DNA of 5,477 bases, taken from NCBI GenBank assembly GCA_029244465.1, contig JAQWQN010000207.1:1-5477 (forward strand), written 5' to 3'. Position numbers and translations under genes: made by a program. This stretch comes from Pseudomonadales bacterium (GTDB lineage: Bacteria; Pseudomonadota; Gammaproteobacteria; Pseudomonadales; Azotimanducaceae). The notes beneath the pieces were generated by a model, which saw only the letters and a program-made list of their open reading frames with translations, was not told the origin of the DNA and ran no database searches. Positions 1 through 5,477 of this stretch are shown here, one piece after another (the stretch's first letter is position 1; the number at the start of each line of letters is the position of its first letter).

Positions 1-1
1 C

Positions 2-961
2 CTTTGCCTGGCGACTGAAGCAACGATATTTCTCGCCCCGGCTATGAACCAGCAGATGTATCAGCACCCCGCAACCGCTGCCAATCTCGAAACGGTCCAG
101 TCTTACGGCTATCAGCTCATCGGCCCAGAATCAGGCGAGCAGGCATGTGGAGAATTCGGCCCTGGTCGAATGACAGAACCAGAGGATATTGCCGTCGCGC
201 TTGCCTCTGCCGTCGACGTTATCGACCTAACCACCAGCCAAACGAACCCGCAAACCAATCAAGAAAATGATCGGCTGCGTGGACTGACCGTTACCATTAC
301 GGCTGGACCCACCGTAGAAGCGATTGACCCTGTACGTTACATCAGCAACCACAGTTCAGGTTTGCAGGGTATCTGCCTCGCCGAATCGGCGCTCCGCGCT
401 GGGGCAAAAGTCAACTTAATCGCTGGACCCAGGGTCACCCAAACCCACCCAGATATAAACAGAATCGATGTCGTCAGTGCCGAGGATATGTTCACCGCAG
501 CGATTGCTTCGGTACCGGAGACCGATATTTTCATTGGCGTTGCGGCCGTTGCAGATTACCGCCCTGCCACTAGCGCAACGCAAAAAATGAAACGCTCTGG
601 CGAGCCTGGAGCGGGAGTTTCCTTGGAACTCGTTGAGAACCCAGACATTATTGCCCACGTGGCGGAGCATCCCGCCCGTCCCTTAGTCATCGGATTTGCG
701 GCAGAAACCAATGACACACTCGAGCATGCGCGTGCAAAACGAGAGAGAAAAAAACTAGATGCCATCGTCTTGAACGATGTTTCCGACCCGACGATTGGTT
801 TTAACAGCACCGACAACGCCGCAACTCTGATCTACGACCAAGGTGAAATCACGCTACCGAAACAATCCAAACAACTACTTGCAGATAATCTCATCACAAA
901 CTTGAGTGAGATCTTCAGCGCGAAGTTAGCCGATACTAAGCAGCACAGTGTGGCAAAATAG
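2..961 (+). CDS. coaBC: CoaBC, phosphopantothenoylcysteine decarboxylase / phosphopantothenate-cysteine ligase (5' partial)
   Basis: Bifunctional cytoplasmic enzyme of coenzyme A synthesis. The CoaB half joins cysteine to 4'-phosphopantothenate using CTP, and the FMN-dependent CoaC half decarboxylates the product to 4'-phosphopantetheine. The frame is open from base 2, so the ATG at 44 is internal (the Met of APAMN) and roughly the first 110 residues of a ~400-residue protein are missing; 319 residues are seen. The CoaC end shows the PAMNxxM substrate motif (Asn codon 47-49; Tyr follows where Trp is usual) and the flap GEQACGEFGPGRM with the catalytic Cys at 146-148. A Q/N/T-rich linker (about 224-280) leads into CoaB: TITAGPT, IDPVRYISNHSSG, AAVADYRPAT, the KMK lysines, ENPDII, GFAAET and NDVSDPTIGFNS. 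The SSG loop continues LQG where KMG or RQG is usual. It ends 24 nt before algC in the same frame. Family assignment is secure. Confidence 0.96.
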   Translation, partial: LCLATEATIFLAPAMNQQMYQHPATAANLETVQSYGYQLIGPESGEQACGEFGPGRMTEPEDIAVALASAVDVIDLTTSQTNPQTNQENDRLRGLTVTITAGPTVEAIDPVRYISNHSSGLQGICLAESALRAGAKVNLIAGPRVTQTHPDINRIDVVSAEDMFTAAIASVPETDIFIGVAAVADYRPATSATQKMKRSGEPGAGVSLELVENPDIIAHVAEHPARPLVIGFAAETNDTLEHARAKRERKKLDAIVLNDVSDPTIGFNSTDNAATLIYDQGEITLPKQSKQLLADNLITNLSEIFSAKLADTKQHSVAK

Positions 962-985
962 AGTATTCGGAAGCGGGCAGAGGCC

Positions 986-3535
986 GTGGCAACAAAACGA
1001 GCGAAGAAAAACAACCTGCTTACAACGAAGTCGAGCCCCAGCAATGGTGCAATCGGCCTAGCGTTGTTAGCCAGCGTCCTCGCGACTCTGGCTCTTGTCG
1101 CGACTTTTGCACTCGTTTGGTACCTCATCATCCTCCAACCCAACGCTAGTGACGAGCCATTAAAACGCGAGGAAGTACTTAATCAGTACACGCAACTCTT
1201 GAATGGTCGTATCGCAGAGCTTCGTGCCCAGGTCGGTACAATGGCACAATCATCGCAGACGTTAGAGGCGATGACTAACCCAGACGGTGAAGCGCGCGCA
1301 CGCTACGGCGACCTACTCGCAAACCAACACCCATTTATTCTTCGAGTCGACCTGATCGAACGTGCTGGTGCCGAGGTTGATCTAAACAGTGAAGTACCGA
1401 TCTCTTTTGCCGCGCTTGATCTGATCCGGCGTGCCGAGACTCAGGAATTCATCGGCCCAGAAGTCAGTCTCAACCAACGCAATCTAATTTACGCGGCCCA
1501 ACCTATAACGCCAAACGCCATGATCGCTGGCGTGTTGCTTGTCGTGTTCGACAGTCAATTTTTTCTACAACCACTGTCGCACCTTCAGGCCACACAAGGA
1601 ACTTTTAAAATCGAGCAGACCTTTGCAGGTAACCCGAGTACCGTCGTTATGCAATGGGGACGCAGCGGTTCAGAAGCGTTAAAAATAGACGCCCAACTTT
1701 TCGCACCCCATTGGTCGTTGAGCTTCGCAGCGCACCCTGACCTCGTTCCCGACAAAGTTAGCTTAGGCAGACTGCTTATCCCCTTAGCCATGGCTATCAC
1801 CCTCGTAATCGCTGTTATATTCGTCTGCTTCGCCATATACGGTGGTCACGTACGTCGGGATGCCGAGCTCCTGTCACACATTGCCAGTCGAATTGCCCGG
1901 GGCCGTTCTGTGCGAATAGCAGGGTTTAATCTGGGTATTCTAGAAGACGTCGCCACTTCATTGGAACCTGACAGCAAGACCGCGCAAGCGAATGACACGC
2001 CTGAAAAAGAAGCTGCCGAAGAGCCGAAAGACACGCACAAAGCAGACCCCAAAAGCAGCAAGTTGGCGGATGATGACTTCTTAGAGGTCGCCAACGCCGA
2101 TCTCCTAGACAACTTCGGCATCGAGGTCTCAGAGGGAAACGGCCCTTTCGCCACCGGACTCGACCTCGACCCAGCAATTTTTCGCGCCTACGACATACGC
2201 GGTATCACCACAAAAAACCTAACCGAAGAAGTCGTGTATTGGATTGGACGAGCATTCGCCGCGGAGGCGCTAGCCGCTGGACAACGTCAAACAGCCATCG
2301 GCTGGGACGGACGGCATTCAAGCAGGCCGCTTAGCGAGAGCTTAACCCGGGGATTGTCGGAAGAGGGGATGGCGGTCATCACCATCGGTCAGGTTCCAAC
2401 ACCACTTCTCTACTATGCAACCCATGCACTCGAGACGGGCACGGGCATCATGATAACGGGTAGTCACAACCCGCCCGAGTACAACGGCTTGAAAATGATG
2501 ATCGGAGGCGTGACGCTCGCCGAAGAGCGAATCCAAAATCTCTATAAACGACTGATTAACAATCAATTGAACGAACAGGCAACACTTGGCGAGGTCGAGG
2601 CTGCAGACCTCGACGATAGTTATGTCGACAAGATCGTCGATGACATCGCAATCGCGCAACCACCCAAGGTCGTAATCGATTGTGGTAATGGCGTAGCCGG
2701 CAAACTTGCGCCCCGCCTATTCGAAGAACTCGGGTGCGAAGTTGTTGCTCTTTACTGTGATGTCGACGGCGACTTTCCAAACCACCATCCGGACCCTGCG
2801 GAGCCAGAGAATCTGGCAGATCTTATTACTGTAGTACAGGCGGAAAACGCTGACATCGGCCTCGCGTTCGACGGCGATGGCGACCGGGTCGGCGTGGTTT
2901 CAAGCAGCGGCGAGATCATCTGGCCGGACAAACTCATTATGCTCTTCGCCCAAGATATAGTCAGTCGCCACCCCGGATCGGACATCATTTATGACGTCAA
3001 ATGCAGCCGCCATCTCAATACGATTATCAGCGAATTAGGTGGTCGCCCAATTATGTGGAAGACCGGCCACTCCCATATCAAAGCCAAGATCAAAGAAACG
3101 GGTGCGCTTCTCGGCGGCGAGTTTAGCGGACACATCTGTTTCGCTGAACGGTGGTATGGATTCGACGACGCCCTGTACAGCGCTGCACGTCTGTTAGAGA
3201 TCATTGGATCTAGCGGTGACACAGTGGATGACCTCTTTGCGCAGTTTCCAGTAACCTTCGCAACCCCGGAATTAAAAATCGCGACAACCGACGCCGAGAA
3301 ATTCGAGATTCTGGGACGCCTCGAAGTTGAAGCAGACTGGGCAGATGGCACCTTGACCACCATTGACGGTATCCGAGTAGACTTCGCTGATGGATGGGGT
3401 TTGATACGAGCAAGCAATACCAGCCCAGTTTTGAGCCTTCGTTTTGAAGCGGATGGTCCGGCGGCACTCGAACGTATTCAGGAGCTCTTTACAGGTCAAC
3501 TCGAGGCAATAGACCCAACACTCAGCTTTCGCTAA
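986..3535 (+). CDS. algC: AlgC-type phosphomannomutase/phosphoglucomutase with N-terminal membrane-sensor module
   Basis: Alpha-D-phosphohexomutase that interconverts 6-phospho and 1-phospho forms of mannose and glucose through a 1,6-bisphosphate intermediate, feeding nucleotide sugars for LPS and exopolysaccharide. The protein has 849 residues. Residues about 396-849 are the catalytic part: FRAYDIRG (399-406), phosphoserine loop TGSHNPPEYNG (Ser493), Mg loop DGDGDR (Asp629, 631, 633), sugar loop GGEFSGH (710-716) and phosphate-binding RASNTSP (808-814). All key residues are intact and closely match Pseudomonas AlgC. Ahead of this, a basic N-terminus (KRAKK) precedes membrane segment 1 (about 22-50), then about 210 extracytoplasmic residues, membrane segment 2 (about 262-285), an amphipathic stretch, and an acidic/Lys-rich linker (about 328-395). 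The start is GTG at 986, the only plausible start after the in-frame coaBC stop; the next Met (residue 86) would lose membrane segment 1. Upstream Shine-Dalgarno-like bases are poorly placed (GGAAG 969-973; AGAGG 979-983), suggesting coupling to coaBC. Long AlgC forms are known in related bacteria; the role of the module is not established. Confidence 0.93.
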   Translation: MATKRAKKNNLLTTKSSPSNGAIGLALLASVLATLALVATFALVWYLIILQPNASDEPLKREEVLNQYTQLLNGRIAELRAQVGTMAQSSQTLEAMTNPDGEARARYGDLLANQHPFILRVDLIERAGAEVDLNSEVPISFAALDLIRRAETQEFIGPEVSLNQRNLIYAAQPITPNAMIAGVLLVVFDSQFFLQPLSHLQATQGTFKIEQTFAGNPSTVVMQWGRSGSEALKIDAQLFAPHWSLSFAAHPDLVPDKVSLGRLLIPLAMAITLVIAVIFVCFAIYGGHVRRDAELLSHIASRIARGRSVRIAGFNLGILEDVATSLEPDSKTAQANDTPEKEAAEEPKDTHKADPKSSKLADDDFLEVANADLLDNFGIEVSEGNGPFATGLDLDPAIFRAYDIRGITTKNLTEEVVYWIGRAFAAEALAAGQRQTAIGWDGRHSSRPLSESLTRGLSEEGMAVITIGQVPTPLLYYATHALETGTGIMITGSHNPPEYNGLKMMIGGVTLAEERIQNLYKRLINNQLNEQATLGEVEAADLDDSYVDKIVDDIAIAQPPKVVIDCGNGVAGKLAPRLFEELGCEVVALYCDVDGDFPNHHPDPAEPENLADLITVVQAENADIGLAFDGDGDRVGVVSSSGEIIWPDKLIMLFAQDIVSRHPGSDIIYDVKCSRHLNTIISELGGRPIMWKTGHSHIKAKIKETGALLGGEFSGHICFAERWYGFDDALYSAARLLEIIGSSGDTVDDLFAQFPVTFATPELKIATTDAEKFEILGRLEVEADWADGTLTTIDGIRVDFADGWGLIRASNTSPVLSLRFEADGPAALERIQELFTGQLEAIDPTLSFR

Positions 3536-3544
3536 CAATCGGCG

Positions 3545-4441
3545 ATGGATATGCACAATTTGGAATCATCTACAACGGCGCGCGTCTTAACCGAAGCGTT
3601 ACCTTATCTGCAACAGTTCCACGGTAAAACCGTCGTTGTAAAGTATGGCGGCAATGCCATGACGGAGGAGACCCTCAAGCATTCTTTCGCACGAGACGTC
3701 GTTCTATTAAAACTCGTCGGCATCAATCCAATCATCGTTCATGGCGGTGGGCCACAGATTGGCGAACTACTGCAGAAGCTAAACATAGAATCGCGATTTG
3801 TCGGCGGAATGCGCGTGACCGACGCTGCAACTATGGACGTTGTTCAGATGGTTCTTGGTGGTCTCGTTAATAAGGAAATCGTCTCCCTCCTGAACCGCAA
3901 TGCCGGGCGCGCGGTGGGCATCACGGGCAAAGACGGACAATTGATTCGAGCGCGCAAACTCGAGATGGAGCCTGAACTTTACGCTTCTGAAATCATTGAT
4001 ATCGGGCACGTGGGCCAGATAACAAAAATCGATGCTGAAATCCTAGACGCCCTCATCGAATCTGCCTTTATTCCCGTGATCGCGCCGATCGGAGTGGGCG
4101 AAGACGGCGAGTCTTATAACATCAACGCTGATATCGTCGCGGGTAAAATTGCGGAAGAACTGCAAGCGGAAAAACTTGTTCTGCTCACCAACACACCTGG
4201 CATTTTGGACCATAACGGTGACACGATCAGCACCCTCACGGCCGCACAGATCAACGCTCTCATCGACGACGGCACAATCAACGAAGGCATGTTGCCGAAG
4301 GTCCAATGCGCCCTAGACGCCGTCGAAGGAGGTGTGAAAAGTGTACAAATAGTCGACGGCCGCGTGCCACACGCATTGTTGTTAGAGCTCTTTACCGCGG
4401 TCGGTGTCGGCACACAAATTTTCCCGGGTTCAGATGGCTAA
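3545..4441 (+). CDS. argB: Acetylglutamate kinase, arginine-sensitive type
   Basis: Phosphorylates N-acetyl-L-glutamate with ATP, the second step of arginine synthesis, in the cytoplasm. The 298-residue protein is a complete amino-acid-kinase fold: KYGGNAM (Lys33, phosphate binding), HGGGPQIG (66-73), GMRVTDAATMDVV with Arg90 for substrate binding, NINAD (192-196), LLTNTPGILD (213-222) and GMLPK (Lys252). About 25 residues precede the first strand and form a predicted helix (ARVLTEALPYLQQF). With the C-terminal ELFTAVGVGT, this is the signature of hexameric arginine-inhibited enzymes; the ~258-residue enteric form lacks the N-terminal helix. So feedback inhibition by arginine is inferred. Two in-frame ATGs, at 3545 and 3551, could start it. 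Neither has a good Shine-Dalgarno, and with only 9 nt after the algC stop translation is probably coupled. The first ATG is chosen by default; the choice changes only two residues. The end overlaps slmA by 8 nt. Confidence 0.97.
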   Translation: MDMHNLESSTTARVLTEALPYLQQFHGKTVVVKYGGNAMTEETLKHSFARDVVLLKLVGINPIIVHGGGPQIGELLQKLNIESRFVGGMRVTDAATMDVVQMVLGGLVNKEIVSLLNRNAGRAVGITGKDGQLIRARKLEMEPELYASEIIDIGHVGQITKIDAEILDALIESAFIPVIAPIGVGEDGESYNINADIVAGKIAEELQAEKLVLLTNTPGILDHNGDTISTLTAAQINALIDDGTINEGMLPKVQCALDAVEGGVKSVQIVDGRVPHALLLELFTAVGVGTQIFPGSDG

Positions 4442-5018
4442 GGTCAATCGCCGTCAACAAATCCTGGAAGCATTGGCTTTAATGCTACAAAACCATCCTG
4501 GTGATCGAATAACGACCGCCAATTTAGCCGAGGCTGTTGGTGTTTCGGAGGCCGCCCTATATCGCCACTTTCCCAGCAAAGCCAAAATGCTCGAGGGACT
4601 AATCGCGTTCGCTGAAGACACTCTTTTCTCTCGGATCAACATGATCTTGAGTGAACAACCCGAAGCCTACGATCGGTGTCGTAACATCATATTTCTGATT
4701 TTGAGTTTTGTTGAGCGCAACCCCGGGTTCGCGAGATTATTTGTCGGCGATGCCCTGGCCGGAGAAACAGAGCGCCTAAGAGCACGCATGCACCAGCTTA
4801 TGAATCGTGTGGAAACCCAACTAAGGCTCGTGCTGCGCGAGCACAATGCGCGTCAACCGTCACTCCCTTCGATACAAATCAACGCAGGGGCTAACTTACT
4901 GCTTGCCTATGCGGAGGGGAGAATTTTGCAATTTGTGAGATCGAACTTTAACGACCCACCTACGAAAGAATGGGAAACTCAGTGGACGAGCATTGCCAAA
5001 GCGCTTTTTGACAGTTAA
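4434..5018 (+). CDS. slmA: SlmA, TetR-family nucleoid occlusion factor
   Basis: DNA-bound inhibitor of FtsZ assembly that keeps the division septum off the nucleoid. In Escherichia coli it binds many palindromic chromosomal sites and, when bound, disrupts FtsZ polymers. The protein has 194 residues (198 in E. coli). An N-terminal basic NRRQQILEALALML helix is followed by the helix-turn-helix, residues about 26-49 (ITTANLAEAVGVSEAALYRH, then FPSK), nearly identical to the SlmA consensus. SlmA-specific features continue into the ligand/dimer domain: FAEDTLFSRIN, ERNPGFARL, RVETQLRLVLRE and the closing FVRSNF region. Start: ATG at 4434, giving MAKVNRRQQ, which fits the family. An upstream GTG at 4404 would add 10 residues not seen in the family and lies deeper in argB. 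The start overlaps the argB stop, so translation is likely coupled. In enterics slmA sits between dut and pyrE; neither is seen here. A general TetR regulator is the alternative but much less likely. Confidence 0.92.
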   Translation: MAKVNRRQQILEALALMLQNHPGDRITTANLAEAVGVSEAALYRHFPSKAKMLEGLIAFAEDTLFSRINMILSEQPEAYDRCRNIIFLILSFVERNPGFARLFVGDALAGETERLRARMHQLMNRVETQLRLVLREHNARQPSLPSIQINAGANLLLAYAEGRILQFVRSNFNDPPTKEWETQWTSIAKALFDS

Positions 5019-5033
5019 CGGTTTATTACAAAA

Positions 5034-5477
5034 CTACCTAGGGACAAGCTCTCGATCAGGTAAACCTCGCTCACAATCAGCGAGCTCAAAAACCTGGCGC
5101 TCAAAATTATAGTCCGCGCGCACAGTCAACTTCTCTGCATGGCGCATTTTAATCTGCTCCTGAAGATTTCGCTCTTGTGTTGACGCCGATTCGATGTTGT
5201 CTAGAAACGTATTTGAAATTGGTTTTCCGGACAAATCCATTTGCGCCGCTTGCATCTCCAGTTCCTCTCGCTGATTGCGAACGTGCGTTAGATTCGCCCT
5301 AGTGTTTACAATCTGGTTCTCGATAGAAGTGAGCGCCTGTTCTTCGGCGTAGTCGATATCGCTCTGGGACTGAAACAAATTCTGAACGCGATCGATAGCT
5401 TGCCGACATTTTTTGAGCGCTGCTTCCCGTCCGCGCTTTTCTTGATACTGCGCCTCAGTCAGCTGCGGCTCGATCTT
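5034..5477 (-). CDS. Coiled-coil-rich protein of unknown function, C-terminal part (5' partial)
   Basis: Reading leftward, the frame is open from the window edge (5477) to a TAG at 5034-5036, giving 147 residues without the true start. The TTG at 5376-5378 is a possible internal start, but the frame continues upstream with a similar charged helical composition, so I treat this as the tail of a longer gene. The visible protein is Glu/Gln/Arg/Lys-rich and almost entirely helical. A GREAALKKCRQAI stretch comes first, then two heptad-like helices (about 44-82 and 93-122) joined at LSGKPIS. There is one Cys near each end (24 and 135). No membrane segment or catalytic motif is visible. The helix - (S/A)GKP turn - helix pattern resembles, from memory, the C-terminal half of gammaproteobacterial DUF4124 envelope proteins; the DUF4124 domain itself would lie outside the window, so this is a guess. 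It converges on slmA with 15 nt between the stop codons. Confidence 0.72.
   Translation of the reverse strand, partial: KIEPQLTEAQYQEKRGREAALKKCRQAIDRVQNLFQSQSDIDYAEEQALTSIENQIVNTRANLTHVRNQREELEMQAAQMDLSGKPISNTFLDNIESASTQERNLQEQIKMRHAEKLTVRADYNFERQVFELADCERGLPDRELVPR

Noticed and set aside
44..46. ATG at 44 as the start of a shorter CoaBC or stand-alone CoaB gene.
   Set aside because: The frame is open to the window edge, and the codons before it encode ATIFLAPA, the normal CoaC sequence leading into the PAMN motif. The Met is therefore internal.
904..917. GTGAGATCTTCA near the coaBC end, considered as a SlmA-binding site.
   Set aside because: Only the left half matches GTGAGTACTCAC; the right half is not palindromic with it. 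It is not supported as a site, and no better match was seen in the window.
2590..2614. Inverted repeats in algC: CGAGGTC/GACCTCG and the overlapping GTCGAGG/CCTCGAC, potential 7-bp stems.
   Set aside because: They lie inside conserved algC coding sequence, with no T run following, so they do not look like a terminator. Chance repetition of Glu/Asp codons (GAG, GAC) explains them.
2989..3417. Leftward open frame of 142 codons antisense to algC.
   Set aside because: It lies wholly opposite the conserved catalytic domain of algC. The translation is Ser/Arg-rich without recognisable motifs, as expected of a shadow frame. Other leftward frames opposite coaBC, algC, argB and slmA were rejected for the same reason.
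4404..4433. GTG at 4404 as an earlier slmA start.
   Set aside because: It would add 10 residues absent from SlmA proteins and deepen the overlap with argB. The ATG at 4434 gives the expected N-terminus.
4998..5008. AAAGCGCTTT palindrome followed by T near the end of slmA, considered as an intrinsic terminator.
   Set aside because: The palindrome has no loop, so the hairpin stem would be only about 3 bp, and it is inside the slmA coding region. It is not a credible terminator.

Overview
The window reads as an ordinary core-chromosome stretch of a non-enteric gammaproteobacterium. The order coaBC - algC - argB - slmA, together with a long membrane-anchored AlgC and an ArgB with the N-terminal extension of the arginine-sensitive class, is what I know from Pseudomonas-like and marine gammaproteobacterial lineages. 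A genus cannot be named from this. Base composition looks moderate and uniform, and I see no mobile element, RNA gene, CRISPR array or prophage remnant.

Layout: (1) bases 2-961 (+) are the 3' three-quarters of coaBC (coenzyme A biosynthesis), whose start lies before the window. (2) Bases 986-3535 (+) are a long algC, a phosphomannomutase/phosphoglucomutase carrying an extra N-terminal module with two membrane segments and an extracytoplasmic domain. (3) Bases 3545-4441 (+) are argB, acetylglutamate kinase. (4) Bases 4434-5018 (+) are slmA, a TetR-fold nucleoid-occlusion factor whose start codon lies inside the end of argB. (5) Bases 5034-5477 (-) are the C-terminal part of a convergent, coiled-coil-rich protein of unknown function that runs out of the window.

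The four forward genes are packed with gaps of 24 and 9 nt and an overlap of 8 nt. No terminator is visible between them, so they are probably one transcription unit whose promoter lies upstream of the window. The products serve unrelated jobs: cofactor synthesis, sugar-phosphate supply for surface polysaccharide, arginine synthesis, and cell-division control. This is best explained as an old housekeeping cluster rather than a pathway.

The most notable points are the sensor-like membrane module fused to the sugar phosphomutase, and the absence of dut, which in many relatives lies between coaBC and algC. Here those two genes sit in the same reading frame, separated by a single TAG and 24 nt. 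A non-consensus residue in the CoaB nucleotide loop and the unidentified coiled-coil protein are also worth a look. I found no convincing evidence of a new multi-gene system.
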